Assembly (NCBI RefSeq): GCF_031202265.1
Contig: NZ_CP100604.1
Coordinates: forward strand, 3,888,501 to 3,952,500
Direction: 5' to 3'
From: Bradyrhizobium sp. Ash2021
Lineage (GTDB): Bacteria; Pseudomonadota; Alphaproteobacteria; Rhizobiales; Xanthobacteraceae
DNA length: 64,000 bases
A program made the translations under genes and the position numbers. This document shows positions 28,508 to 38,237 of the stretch, piece after piece (position 1 is the stretch's first letter; every line of letters begins with the position of its first letter). The notes beneath the pieces were generated by a model that saw only the letters and a list, made by a program, of their open reading frames with translations, was not told the origin of the DNA and did no database searches.

Positions 28508-28636
28508 ATGAGAGTCGGCATGGCTGCAATTGTTGCTGTCCTCACTCTGAATTTTGTGGACGAGCATTTTAATGACGCCCGCTATACGCGGGCGGCGATC
28601 AATGTCATTTCGCAAGTCGCACGGGCATTTGTGTAA
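28508..28636 (+). CDS. Tiny conserved membrane peptide (NFVDEHFNDARYTRA type)
   Basis: 42 residues, MRVGMAAIVAVLTLNFVDEH then FNDARYTRAAINVISQVARA. A short hydrophobic N-terminus is followed by a conserved-looking helical tail. I recall this exact layout as a frequent small protein in Bradyrhizobium. Function unknown. The frame is open back to 28409, but that extension is not protein-like. Confidence 0.5.
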   Translation: MRVGMAAIVAVLTLNFVDEHFNDARYTRAAINVISQVARAFV

Positions 28637-28886
28637 GCAGCTTGGTCGGCGGGCGCTATAGCCTGAGATTGCGCATGGGTTCGGAGGTTAGCCTGCCGAT
28701 TTCACCGCGTCCCAGCCCTCGCCGAATGCAGCCGTTTTGGTGGATTGGGGGTTGATTGGGGCTTGCTTGGCCCCCGTCGGCGGCTTTAGAACGGGTTCCA
28801 GGGCTGGCGGTGGTAGGGAATCGCTGCGCCGCTGCCGTGTTGGCGGAAGTGAAGGGCGGGCAAGCGTTACCCCTGGGGAGGGCTCA

Positions 28887-29075
28887 ATGACCGTTGCTGA
28901 ATTGATCGAGAAGTTATCGGCGCTTCCGGATAAGACGGCGCGCGTGGTGAAAAGCCCGGGACCATGGGATGGCTTGAACGAACCGAGCCCTCCATATGAC
29001 GGTTATGCCGACAAGGATATGCAATTCCCAGTTCAGGCCACGGATCCGGACGCAATCCACGTCGTTTATCTCTGA
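28887..29075 (+). CDS. Small hypothetical protein (MTVAELIEKLSALPD)
   Basis: 62 residues with a strong ribosome binding site (GGGGAGGG). The start MTVAELIEKLSALPDKTARV is typical of a small protein family seen in phage-like and accessory regions, in which this helix-strand unit precedes a variable acidic stretch. Function unknown. Confidence 0.5.
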   Translation: MTVAELIEKLSALPDKTARVVKSPGPWDGLNEPSPPYDGYADKDMQFPVQATDPDAIHVVYL

Positions 29076-29125
29076 TATTCGGCAAGCCATTGACGTTCTT
29101 TGGGCTATGAACGGCGACGGCGGCC

Positions 29126-29209
29126 TTACGGCATGAAGTAGGAATAAGCGATCACAGCCAGCACCGAAATGCTGACCACGAGCGTTCCCGCCTCTAAAAT
29201 GCGCCGCAC
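29126..29209 (-). CDS. Tiny single-span membrane peptide
   Basis: 27 residues from a GTG: MRRILEAGTLVVSISVLAVI then AYSYFMP. It is one clean membrane helix with a basic start. I recall similar tiny genes in Bradyrhizobium, but the call rests mainly on the clean helix and is weak. Confidence 0.35.
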   Translation of the reverse strand: MRRILEAGTLVVSISVLAVIAYSYFMP

Positions 29210-29559
29210 TCGCTACCATTACCAAGGCTGTTTTGTGGATAGGCCTGATGCTTGATTGAGCATCTGCATGGGGGCAGCCGTCTTCGAGGCCACGCAAACA
29301 GGCCGGCCCGCAGACACCCATTTCCGGAAGCATAAATCAAAGTAGCGGTCCGTTTGATCAGGCCGGTGTCGCGATCAATCGCGGTACTTTGGGCCGTGGA
29401 GAGCCCATGCTGGTCACGGCATTTCAGTATATTAAGGCCAAATTCGAGAGCCGCCCAAAATATCGGTCACAGACCAGGAGGTTGGCACGAATGATCCTCC
29501 GGCCGTTCTGGTTACGGGCGGCGCGGTGTTGGCTTGCTTGGCATCGAGCGCTGGGGAAG
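29210..29559. other. Region without a supported gene
   Basis: I see no gene or motif here. It lies between small lineage genes and the membrane-protein remnant and is probably decayed sequence. Confidence 0.3.
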
Positions 29560-29660
29560 ACGAGCGTAGCGCGACTCCGAGCCCGAACTTAAAATTGACG
29601 AAGCCCAAGGCGAACGGAATGCTGCAGAGAAACATGCCGACGTAGAACAGTTCCGACGTG
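29560..29660 (-). pseudogene. Short remnant of a polytopic membrane-protein gene
   Basis: The minus strand reads LFYVGMFLCSIPFALGFVNF then KFGLGVAL. This aligns with TALYSLPFLWGLLNFEFGCG and VALW in the intact 503-residue membrane protein at 35020 (10 of 17 positions in the core identical by eye). Nothing else of the gene is recognisable. It points to an older extra copy of that gene upstream of the IS cluster, in opposite orientation. Confidence 0.5.
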
Positions 29661-30949
29661 CTACAACTACGACACAGGGGCGCTTCCGGCGCCCGCCCTT
29701 TACCATGCCACCAAGGGCGGTGTCTGCGTCGGGTTATCCCCAGCTACTCCGTTGCTGGTCGTGTTAGAATGCGTATTGAATGAATGCACGACAGCTCACT
29801 GATGCCGTTCTCAGGACAAGCGAAGATGGCGGCGCGCTCAAAATGGCAGGATTAATGCTTGTAACAAAGAAAGCCAGCTCTGCCAGCCTAGGAGCCCGTC
29901 CAGATAGGCGTTGCGACGGGCATTTATTGGCAGGTTAGCCGGCTCAGGCAGCCTTTGCGAGGGTGAACAGCTTCAGGAGGTTGTGGGCGGTGCAGATCAT
30001 GGCCCACTCGGCACGCACTTTTTCGACACCCCGCAACAGGAACTGGCGGAAGCCGCGTGCCTGTTTGATCTGTCCGAACACCGGTTCGACCACTTGCTTT
30101 CTCAATCGGTAGGGCGTTTCGAAGCCGCCATCGTCGATCTTCTTTCGCATCCGTTGGGTCAGCGGTCCGCCGATTTTTCCGTTCGCGGCTGTCGGGTGCT
30201 TGGCGCGTCCAGGCGCGACATAGCCGTCAACGCGATGTGCTTCGAGCGCTTCGAGATTGGATTCGCTGCAGTAGCCGGAGTCCGCTGAGGCCTGCTCCGG
30301 CGTGCGGCCGAGATTGTTCTCGATGGCCTCGATCAGGGGCACCAGCTGGCCCTGATCGTTGCCGCACTGCGTCAGTTCGTGCGCGACAATGATCTGGGCG
30401 CCTGCGTCGACGGCGGCCTGTGCATTATAGGCCTGAACGAAGCCATCCTTCGACTTCATGATGCGGCTTTCCGGATCGGTGAAGTTGCGTTGCGACTTGG
30501 GATCAGGCTGGTCCGATGCCGGCGCCGCCGGTTTGCCCGGCTTCTTGCGGCCTTCGGCTTGGCGCTGCTGTTCCTTTTCGGCCTCGATGCGACGCTCTTC
30601 CTCCGCGGCCAGCCTGGCGTCGGCCTCCAGCGCCGCCATCGCCTGCTGGATCTTCGCCAGCCGCTTCTCCTTGTCGCCAGCCCAATCCGGCAGCTCGTCG
30701 CCGCGTTTGTCTTTGCCGAAAGTCTCGTCCTCCTGAGCATCCGCCGCCTCAGCGGCCGCCAGCATGCGAGCGACCTCGGCTTTCAATTCCGCCTCGCGTT
30801 TCTTCATGCGCTCATAACTCATCGCTTTATGTTTCGACGCGTTTGCTTTGATCTTCGTGCCATCCAGCGCCACGTGGCCGAGTTTGACCAGCCCGGCCGT
30901 CTCGCACAACTTCAGAACCTGCAGGAACAGCGCACCCAGCGCCTTCAAA

Positions 30950-32366
30950 GAGCTATCGCCAATTTTTGGTGACGGCCTGATCAGTCAGGCGGCGGCGGTT
31001 GCGGGCTGAGGGGCGGCCAGCTTGGCGGTGACCTCGATCCCGTCGGTGAATTTCACACCGAGAATGATCTTTGGCAAGTGTGCATGTCCGTCGAGCCGTC
31101 GCCAGGATCGTTGCGCCCCTTCGACCAGCTTGAATACCATGGCGAGAGCGGTCTTGTTTGAGAGGCAGCCTTTCGATCGGATCGTGCGGTGGCGGACGGT
31201 CGCGAAAGTGCTTTCAATCGGGTTGGTGGTGCGCAGGTGCTTCCAATGCTCGGCCGGGAAGTCGTAGAAGGCGAGCAGCAGGTCGCGATCCTTCGTCAGA
31301 CAATCGACGGCCTTCTGGTATTTCGGCGTGTAGCTTTCGATGAAGGCGTCGAAGGCGACTTCGGCATTGGCCTTGGTCTCGGCCATCCAGATTTCCTGCA
31401 GCGCCCGCTTGGCCTTTGGTTGCACACTCTTGGGTAATTTGCCCAGCACGTTCGCCGTCTTGTGCACCCAACAGCGCTGCTCGCGTGCTTTCGGCCAGAC
31501 CTCGCCGGCCGCTTTCCAGAAGCCGAGCGCGCCGTCGGCGATCATCAGCTCGGGCCGGGCATCGAGCCCGCATCGCTTCAGATCCAGCAGCAGATCGCGC
31601 CAATCCTGCGCACTTTCCCGAGCGCCATCGGTGAACCCGACGAGCTCTTTCTTGCCCTCGGGCGTCGCGCCGATCAGCACCAGGATGCACTGCTTTTCAT
31701 CTTCCAGCCGCGCCTCGAGGTGGATGCCGTCCGCCCAGACGTACACGTAGCGCTTGCCCGACAAATCACGCTTGCGCCACTGGGCATGATCATCCTGCCA
31801 GCCGTCCTTCAGGCGGCCGATGGCGCTGGCCGAGAGGCCGGGCGCATCCTTGCCGAGCAAGGCCGCCAGAGCGTCCGAGAAATCGCCGGTCGAGATGCCC
31901 TTCAGGTAGAGGATCGGTAGCAGCGTCTCGATCGACTTCGAGCGGCGCATATAGGGCGGCAAGATCGATGGCGAGAAGCGGATGCGGCGGGGATCGCCGG
32001 CTGCGGCCTCGCGATCGCGCACGCGGGGCTGGCGCACCGGGACCGCGCCGATGCCCGTCATCACCTCGCGCTCGGGCAGATGACCGTGGCGCACCACGCG
32101 TTGGTGGCCATCCTCGGTCTTCAAATCGGCATGCTTGGAAAGAAACCCGGCGACCTCGGCCTCCACCGCCTGGGCGAGAAGGGCACGCGCCCCATCGCGC
32201 AAAATGTCGGTGAGTTGGTCGCTGAAAGTTCCTGGCTGAATCAGTTTTACGACGGTATCCTTAGACACGGCATATCGCTCCTTTGGTGGAGAAGTGGAGG
32301 CGTTGAACACCCCCACGATATGCCGCCTTCCCGATTCACGCCGTCACCAACTTTGGGCCATAGCTC
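30950..32366 (-). mobile_element. IS256-family insertion sequence, complete, nested in IS1182
   Basis: Terminal repeats are GAGCTATCGCCAATTTTTGG at the left and, reversed, GAGCTATGGCCCAAAGTTGG at the right, both continuing TGACGGC. The flanks are an exact 9-bp duplication GCCTTCAAA (30941-30949 and 32367-32375), the length usual for this family. The clean duplication and in-frame host gene indicate a recent insertion. Size 1417 bp. Confidence 0.92.
30985..32268 (-). CDS. IS256-family (mutator-like) transposase
   Basis: 427 residues from the GTG at 32268 (VSKDTVVKLIQPGTFSDQLT), which has AGGAG upstream; the frame is open to 32316. The DDE residues lie in VYVWADGIHLEARLED, ELMIADGALGFWKAAGEVWP and the C-terminal NPIESTFATVRHRTIRSKGC. 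The length and motifs are full for the family, so it is probably active. Confidence 0.92.
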   Translation of the reverse strand: MSKDTVVKLIQPGTFSDQLTDILRDGARALLAQAVEAEVAGFLSKHADLKTEDGHQRVVRHGHLPEREVMTGIGAVPVRQPRVRDREAAAGDPRRIRFSPSILPPYMRRSKSIETLLPILYLKGISTGDFSDALAALLGKDAPGLSASAIGRLKDGWQDDHAQWRKRDLSGKRYVYVWADGIHLEARLEDEKQCILVLIGATPEGKKELVGFTDGARESAQDWRDLLLDLKRCGLDARPELMIADGALGFWKAAGEVWPKAREQRCWVHKTANVLGKLPKSVQPKAKRALQEIWMAETKANAEVAFDAFIESYTPKYQKAVDCLTKDRDLLLAFYDFPAEHWKHLRTTNPIESTFATVRHRTIRSKGCLSNKTALAMVFKLVEGAQRSWRRLDGHAHLPKIILGVKFTDGIEVTAKLAAPQPATAAA

Positions 32367-33276
32367 GCCTTCAAATGCCGCTTGCGGAAGTCGCTGATCG
32401 TCCGGAAGTCCGGCGGATCCAGCGCCACAATCATCACAAAATCGTTCCGTTCGCGGCAGGCCTTCGCGATCCGCCGCGACGAATACAACCCACTCGCATA
32501 GCCGTGCAGCAGAAGTGCCACCATCATGCGCGGGTCAAACGGCGGCTGCCCGAGCCCGCTCACATAGCGGCCCGTGATCTCCTTGAGATCGAGGCTCTCC
32601 CGCATCAGTTCAACGATAAACCGCGAGACATGGCCTTTCGGCACGAAGTCCTGCACATTCGGCGGCAAAAGCAGCGTCTGATCGATATTCCAGGGGCGAA
32701 AATACTTGCTCATCGCCCAAGGTTGAATCAGACTCGCTCAGAATTGAACAGCGACTATTCGGACAGGCTCCTAGCCGCCGTAGACAACCGCAAATCCGGG
32801 AATGGCCTGCGGCCTTGGCTGCCAATCATATTCGGCGCAACCGCGTATCTAAGTCTCCTTCCCTACACCATTGGGCGAACCTTCACGGCAGCTTTACGCT
32901 GGGGTTGGCGCTCATTGCGCCGTTCGCATCAGAGGCGGTCTGGACGGCCGACCCATCCGCGCGGAGGGCACTGGCGATCCAATGGCTCCGGTTTGGGCTG
33001 CTGGCGCTGGCGGCAGCCTGTATTACTCCGTATGGCGCAGAGTCGTTCCTCGCCACGTTTCGGATCCTTGGCCTCGGTAGCGTTCTTTCGGCCATCGGCG
33101 AGTGGCAACCGCAAAATTTCGCGATGCTGGGTCCTTTTGAAGGCTACCTGTTAGCCGGCCTGGCCTACGTTCTTTATAGCGGATTGAAGCTTCCTCCCAT
33201 GCGAATTGTTGTACTGCTTGCGGTCCTTCACGAGACCTTGGCCCACATGCGCTACGTCGACGTAATGGCACTGGTA

Positions 33277-34436
33277 GTGTTCTGTCACTGACATTTGAAT
33301 CCCAACTTGTCGCGAACATGATTCACTCGCGGCATGGGAAATGACTTGATTGTACTTGATCGCAAGGCTCGCAGGGAACTGGAGCAACTGCTCACCGATG
33401 GAAACACGGCTCAGAAGATCGCCAAGCGAGCGAGGATCGTGCTGATGACGGCGGACGGTCATGGCGTCGTGGCGATTATGCGTGAGGTCGGGGTTTCGAA
33501 GACCACCGTCTGGCGCTGGCAGGACTATTTTGCCGAGGCCGGCGTCGATGGTCTGATCAAAGGCCGCTCCAAGCCGCCTGGCCGAAAGCCGCTCAGCGCT
33601 GCCATGAAGCTCAAGGTCGTCGAGAAGACCGTGAAGGAGCGTCCCGCCAATGCCACGCACTGGAGCGTGCGGTCGATGGCGGAAGAAATGGGCATCAGCC
33701 ACACGAGCGTGCAGCGCATCTGGGCCGAACACGGCCTCAAGCCGCATCTCGTGCGCAGCTTCAAGATCTCCAACGATCCCGACTTCGTCGCGAAGGTCGA
33801 GGACATCGTCGGCCTTTACGTCGATCCGCCGGAGAAGGCGCTGGTGCTTTCCGTCGATGAGAAGAGCCAAATCCAGGCACTCGACCGCACGCAGCCGGGT
33901 TTGCCCTTGAAAAAGGGCCGTGCCGGCACGATGACCCATGATTACAAGCGCAACGGCACCACAACACTCTTCGCCGCGCTCGATGTGGCGGCCGGTACCG
34001 TCATCGGCGAATGTCTGGCACGCCATCGGGCAGACGAGTTCCTGTCGTTTCTGAAAACAATCGACCGCGAGACGCCCGCACATCTCGATCTGCATCTGAT
34101 CCTCGACAACTACGCCACCCACAAGACGCCGGCCGTGAAGCGCTGGTTGGCGCGACACAAACGCTTCACACTGCACTTCACGCCGACATCCTGTTCCTGG
34201 CTCAACCTCGTCGAGCGGCTCTTCGCCGAAATCACTCGCCAGCGCATCCGGCGAGGAACCTTCAACGACGTCACCGAACTCAAGACCGCGATTGACGAGT
34301 GGATCGAGCATCGAAACCAAAACCCAAAGCCCTTCAAGTGGACCGCCAGCGCCAAATCCATCCTCGCAAAGCACCGCCGAGCCAAAAAAGCGCTCGCCAT
34401 CGCAAAAGCGGGATGCAAATGAATGAGTCAGAACAG
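33277..34436 (+). mobile_element. IS630-family insertion sequence, complete
   Basis: The ends are GTGTTCTGTCACTGACATTT and, reversed, CTGTTCTGACTCATTCATTT, flanked on both sides by TA (33275-33276 and 34437-34438), the target used by IS630/Tc1 elements. Removing the element restores the codons ALV-APFFVARPLA of the interrupted gene exactly, which proves the borders. Confidence 0.92.
33334..34422 (+). CDS. IS630-family transposase
   Basis: 362 residues. An N-terminal HTH pair (MREVGVSKTTVWRWQDYFAE; MGISHTSVQRIWAEHGLKPH) is followed by the DDE core: Asp in VLSVDEKSQIQALDRTQPG, Asp in LILDNYATHKTPAV and Glu in SWLNLVERLFAEITRQRIRR. It is full length in a single frame, so the element is probably functional. 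Confidence 0.93.
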   Translation: MGNDLIVLDRKARRELEQLLTDGNTAQKIAKRARIVLMTADGHGVVAIMREVGVSKTTVWRWQDYFAEAGVDGLIKGRSKPPGRKPLSAAMKLKVVEKTVKERPANATHWSVRSMAEEMGISHTSVQRIWAEHGLKPHLVRSFKISNDPDFVAKVEDIVGLYVDPPEKALVLSVDEKSQIQALDRTQPGLPLKKGRAGTMTHDYKRNGTTTLFAALDVAAGTVIGECLARHRADEFLSFLKTIDRETPAHLDLHLILDNYATHKTPAVKRWLARHKRFTLHFTPTSCSWLNLVERLFAEITRQRIRRGTFNDVTELKTAIDEWIEHRNQNPKPFKWTASAKSILAKHRRAKKALAIAKAGCK

Positions 34437-35019
34437 TAGCACCATTTTTTGTTGCGCGCCCGCTGGCGCAACACCTGTCATACCGGGTGCAGCCGGACGA
34501 CCTGAAGATGACTGTTTCGTCGCGGCGAGGATTTATCGCGGCCATCGTGGCGCTCGTCGCGGTGACCGGTGTGACGATAGCCATGGCTGATTTTGCGCCA
34601 CCCCGGACGCCCTCTGCTGCCGTCGAAAAAATCAAAGAGAGGAAAGCCGATCGCATTTTCAACGAGTACTACTTTGCGGTTATTTGATTTATCAGGGGAT
34701 TCCGACGTTTATCGATTCACGTGCCGAGTTGTACGGGGCAGCCTTCCTCACTCGCTATGAACGCGCAGTTACACTTAGCGATGTCGCGGATTTTGTCCGA
34801 TTGCTCGATGAATACGGGATGCGTCTGCTCATGGTCTCTCCTGTTCACGGCAATTATCCGCCGCTGTCAGGCAGAAATTCCACTTATCGTCCTGTCCAGA
34901 TTTCCGCGACCGGCTCTTTGGAACAAATCGGCAAATAATCAGGTGTAGTCGTAGACGTTACGTTGTATGAGTAGCGGATATCCTTCCGGCGAGATATCAA
35001 GCGTTATTTGGCGAGTAAC

Positions 35020-36528
35020 ATGATTTACGAGCAAAAGTTGCGGGGGCAGCCGCAGGCAATTTTGAGGCACCGAGATCTAATCCTAATAGGTTCGCTGTTT
35101 GTCATATCGGTCGCCCCCGTACTTTTAGTTCGGATCCCCGCGATGATCGACTACGTCAATCATCTCGCTCGAATGCACGTGCTCGTTGATGCCGCCGCTG
35201 GACGGTCGAACACAGCTTATGTAGTGGATTCGCGCCTCTATCCGAATCTCGCTGTCGATATTATTGTTCCATGGTTGGCTCAGTTAGTTGGTGTCGAAAC
35301 CGCCACTCGACTTTTCCTGCTTGCAAGCCAGACCCTGGTGGTTACCGGCGCGATTGCGTTGGAGATCGTGGTTCGCGGGCGACATCAACTCTCAGGCTTC
35401 GCAGCGCTAACTGCCCTTTACAGCTTGCCTTTCCTTTGGGGTTTGTTGAACTTTGAGTTTGGCTGTGGCGTCGCGTTGTGGGCTATCGCGGTTTGGATTC
35501 GCTACCGTGACGGGCGTTGGCAAGCGCAGATCGCATTACATACGATCTTTGTCGTTGTGCTATTCGTCAGTCACCTATTCGGGCTGGGTATCTATGGTTT
35601 GACGATTGGTTGTTACGAAGCCAGCCGAATTGCCGGGTACCGTCAGGCGGCGCGAACGCTAGCTGTGATGGGGTTCCCCGTCGTTGCGCTTTACGTCTAT
35701 CTCATTTGGTCAGGCGGTGCGATTGGGAAGCCGGTGTTCGACTGGTGGTTCATATTTAAGTTGGTGTGGCCGTTACTGGTTATGAATGGGTACAACCTAT
35801 CTCTTTCAATTGCACTTGCGCTTACAATCGCTGCATTGCTGCTGTTCCTTGGATATAACCGCGTATTCGGGCTGACGCGGCCTGCCATCTTAATCGGATC
35901 CGGTTTTCTGGTCGCATATCTACTAATGCCGACGCGACTGTTCGATAGCGCATACTCCGAGGTTCGTCTCATTCCCGCGATAATGACGATCCTTCCCGCG
36001 TTCTTGACGGTGAGCTGGCCGTCACGGTCCGTTCAATCGGTGGCCGCACTCGTGGCTGTAACCATCATTCTCGTCAATGCGGCGAGCATCGCATCCGTTT
36101 GGTCGGCCTACCGTTCCGACTACGCCGAGATGATCGAGTCATTTCATTTACTTCCCCCTGGTTCAACGATCCTGATCGCACGCAGCGATGGCAGTGGGGG
36201 CGTAGATACGCCGATGTTCTATGCCCCGACACTGGCGGCGCACTACGCAAACGCATTCGTGCCATCGCTTTACAATGTGTCGGGGCCTATCAAGAAAGCG
36301 CCTTCGAAATCGCGTTTCGAAATCGAAGATTCGCGTGACTACCTACCCACACCGATTTCGCAGTTGAACAGCGCTTCAGGTGGTGGACCGGCGCCGGCCC
36401 ATGTCCGCGGTTGGCGCACCGACTATGATTACCTCTATGTTGTCGGAGATCAGACGGTCAGCATCCCGGACCACTTAACCATCATGATGGGCAGCCGCCG
36501 GTTTAGCCTTTATTCCATCGGTAAATAG
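35020..36528 (+). CDS. Polytopic membrane protein, GT-C glycosyltransferase-like
   Basis: About 502 residues from the ATG at 35020 (MIYEQKLRG, with GGCGAG before it; a TTG at 35008 is in frame). It has ten or more hydrophobic segments. The first periplasmic loop reads RIPAMIDYVNHLARMHVLVD, placing an Asp and a His right after the first helix, as in GT-C-type lipid-linked sugar transferases; this is a pattern match, not proof. The C-terminal third is soluble-looking (TPMFYAPTLAAHYANAFVPS). It lies just after the decayed paralogue of the 38585 gene and just before the sterol-desaturase gene. Function unknown. Confidence 0.6.
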   Translation: MIYEQKLRGQPQAILRHRDLILIGSLFVISVAPVLLVRIPAMIDYVNHLARMHVLVDAAAGRSNTAYVVDSRLYPNLAVDIIVPWLAQLVGVETATRLFLLASQTLVVTGAIALEIVVRGRHQLSGFAALTALYSLPFLWGLLNFEFGCGVALWAIAVWIRYRDGRWQAQIALHTIFVVVLFVSHLFGLGIYGLTIGCYEASRIAGYRQAARTLAVMGFPVVALYVYLIWSGGAIGKPVFDWWFIFKLVWPLLVMNGYNLSLSIALALTIAALLLFLGYNRVFGLTRPAILIGSGFLVAYLLMPTRLFDSAYSEVRLIPAIMTILPAFLTVSWPSRSVQSVAALVAVTIILVNAASIASVWSAYRSDYAEMIESFHLLPPGSTILIARSDGSGGVDTPMFYAPTLAAHYANAFVPSLYNVSGPIKKAPSKSRFEIEDSRDYLPTPISQLNSASGGGPAPAHVRGWRTDYDYLYVVGDQTVSIPDHLTIMMGSRRFSLYSIGK

Positions 36529-36558
36529 CGATAGGGTAACGGCCAAGGGAGGAGCGTA

Positions 36559-37437
36559 ATGGATCCCTTTGGCTTCAAGGTAATTTTTGTCATTTTTATT
36601 GTGTTTGTACCGCTCGAGCGGCTGTTCGGCATGCATCCGGAGCAGAAGGTTTTTCGTCGCGATTGGGGCAACGATGTAATCTTCCTGCTCTTGAATGGCA
36701 TTTTGACTAAGCTTGGTCTGCTGGCCGTTATTATTGGGACCATTTATTGCGCTGCATGGATTGTCCCGGCATCCCTTCAGGCAACGGTCGGCGGTTTGCC
36801 CTATTGGGTGCAAATCGCGGCCGTCATCGTGCTCGCCGATTTGGGATTCTATTGGACCCATCGCATGTTTCATGCGGTTCCCTGGCTATGGAGATTCCAC
36901 TCCATTCACCACAGCATGGAGGAGCTTGACTGGCTGGCCGCGAGCAGGGGCCATCCGGTCGATCAGATTGTGACCATGGGGGTCTCGCTGGTACCTGTAA
37001 TCGCGCTGGGTTTCTCCGAATGGGCAATTGGGGCCTTTGCCATGCTCCATCTGTGGCAGTCGGTTCTCGCTCACTCCAACATTCGCTTAGGATTCGGTCC
37101 GCTGCGCTTCTTGTTTGTTTCGCCAGAATTTCATCATTGGCATCATAGCAACCAGCGTGAAGCCAGGGACCGGAATTTCGCGGCGCAGCTGTCCTTCCTG
37201 GATTTATTGTTCGGGAGTTTTCATTTGCCGCGAGGGCAAATACCGACGATCTACGGTCTGGATCGGCCGATGCCGCAGCGCTATGGGCTTCAGTTGCTTT
37301 ATCCGTTCATCGGCGAGCGGATCTTTCGATCCAAACCGGACACAACGGGGCTGGCTGAGACGATGCGCGCGCCAGAGGAGGCGCCCCGCCCTAATAAACC
37401 TCAGTTCGTAACGGATCCCCCGTGCTTAACCGGTTAA
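36559..37437 (+). CDS. Sterol desaturase / fatty acid hydroxylase-family protein
   Basis: 292 residues with a strong ribosome binding site (GGGAGGAG). The di-iron histidine boxes are all present: HRMFH (about residue 105), HSIHH (about 116) and EFHHWHH (about 195-201), set between membrane helices. The family hydroxylates or desaturates membrane lipids. Bacterial members act on fatty acids, carotenoids or hopanoid-like lipids. It starts 30 bp after the membrane protein gene, so the two are probably co-transcribed. The exact substrate is unknown. Confidence 0.88.
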   Translation: MDPFGFKVIFVIFIVFVPLERLFGMHPEQKVFRRDWGNDVIFLLLNGILTKLGLLAVIIGTIYCAAWIVPASLQATVGGLPYWVQIAAVIVLADLGFYWTHRMFHAVPWLWRFHSIHHSMEELDWLAASRGHPVDQIVTMGVSLVPVIALGFSEWAIGAFAMLHLWQSVLAHSNIRLGFGPLRFLFVSPEFHHWHHSNQREARDRNFAAQLSFLDLLFGSFHLPRGQIPTIYGLDRPMPQRYGLQLLYPFIGERIFRSKPDTTGLAETMRAPEEAPRPNKPQFVTDPPCLTG

Positions 37438-37513
37438 TCTGCACCTTGAATGACCAAACCTGCTCGAGTCGGGAACAGAAGCAAATTTCAAGGGCTTGCC
37501 CTTCGCCGGCGAT

Positions 37514-38237
37514 GAAAGCACGAGATTGCGACGATGACCGTCAAACTCGATGAAACCGAATCCCACGGGGAAAGTATGGCCGTTGAGTTGACTGTCAATC
37601 GTTGGCTCGATCGGACCGCGAGAGCCGCGGTCGTTGTTGTTTTTACCGCGCTTGTCATGATTGGCGTTGCGGTAATTCCTCGCCTGTTTCCGTTGGACAG
37701 CATCCATAAGCTGCTCATGCTTGCGGCCAGTATTGCTAACGTCCTTTTTCTGAGCCTGGTTGCAGCGACAGCTATTACCCGGCTGGCCCCGATACAGAAG
37801 TCCAAAGGCATCGAGCCGCGGCTCTCGGCTTTGCTCGGCACGTTTTTGTGCACAACACTTGCTTTGCTTCCGAAGGCAGAGCTGGGCCCTGTTTGGTCGG
37901 TCGTGTCCACGACGTTGATCCTGGTGGGCACTTCGCTTTCTTTCGTGGTGCTTCGCTGGTTGGGCAAATCTTTCAGCATTTTTGCGGAGGCAAGGCGCTT
38001 GGTGACAGAAGGACCTTATCGAATCGTCCGGCATCCGCTTTACCTCTGTGAGGGGGTTGCTTTGATCGGCATCACCCTCCAGGTGCTTTCGCCGCTTGCC
38101 GTGCTGATTCTCATTGCAGTTGCGATGGTTCAATGTCGGCGTATGATAAACGAAGAGGCGATTCTAAAGGTGGCTTTTCCTGAATATCTCGCCTATGCCG
38201 CGAATACATCTTTTCTGATCCCCACAAAGCTTAGCTG
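37514..38237 (+). repeat. Near-identical direct repeat, copy 1
   Basis: This tract matches 40458-41181 with only a few base differences over about 720 bp. Sequence on both sides is still alignable for about 100 bp (for example the AACGGATCCCCCGTGC and AACGGACCCCCGTGC blocks upstream) but clearly more diverged. The sharp fall in identity at the edges suggests gene conversion between older duplicates. Confidence 0.85.

Larger units (their letters stand above)
29944..32713 (-). pseudogene. IS1182-family transposase split by IS256 insertion
   Basis: The N-terminal part runs from 32713 (MSKYFRPWNIDQTLLLPPNV) to RKRHLKA at the insertion point. The C-terminal part resumes with LGALFLQVLKLCETAGLVKL and runs to LLKLFTLAKAA at 29944. 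Joining the halves at the target duplication gives exactly 448 codons including the stop, with no frame change, so the gene was intact when hit. The DDE domain (HVALDGTKIKANASKH; SADSGYCSESN; VVEPVFGQIKQARGFR) is complete in the C-terminal half. Confidence 0.88.
29892..32770 (-). mobile_element. IS1182-family element, interrupted by an IS256 element
   Basis: The left end reads GAGCCCGTCCAGATAG and the right end, reversed, GAGCCTGTCCGAATAG. CTAG lies at both borders (29888-29891 and 32771-32774), matching the palindromic 4-bp target used by IS1182-type elements. Removing the nested IS256 and one copy of its 9-bp target duplication leaves an element of about 1.45 kb. The right border abuts the decayed membrane-protein gene. 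Confidence 0.85.
32775..34938 (+). pseudogene. Decayed paralogue of the 502-residue membrane protein, interrupted by IS630
   Basis: Fragments align in order with the intact gene at 38585: NGLRPWLPIIFGATAYLSLL; then, after loss of about 150 codons, WANLHGSFTLGLALIAPFAS through CITPYGAESF, AYVLYSGLKLPPMRIVVLLA and YVDVMALV; then, beyond the IS630 element, APFFVARPLA and finally YQGIPTFIDSRAELYG with RLLDEYGMR. There is an internal deletion near 32865, the IS630 at 33277, and a 2-base deletion near 34680 that makes a stop. The IS1182 element sits just before the first recognisable codons. The C-terminal end diverges from the intact copy. Confidence 0.85.

Noticed and set aside
37426..38133. Long open frame on the minus strand (about 235 residues), repeated at 40391-41077
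   Set aside because: It is antisense to the methyltransferase gene, whose plus-strand frame has the ICMT signature and good helices; the minus frame is polar, His/Arg/Asn-rich and arises from codon bias.
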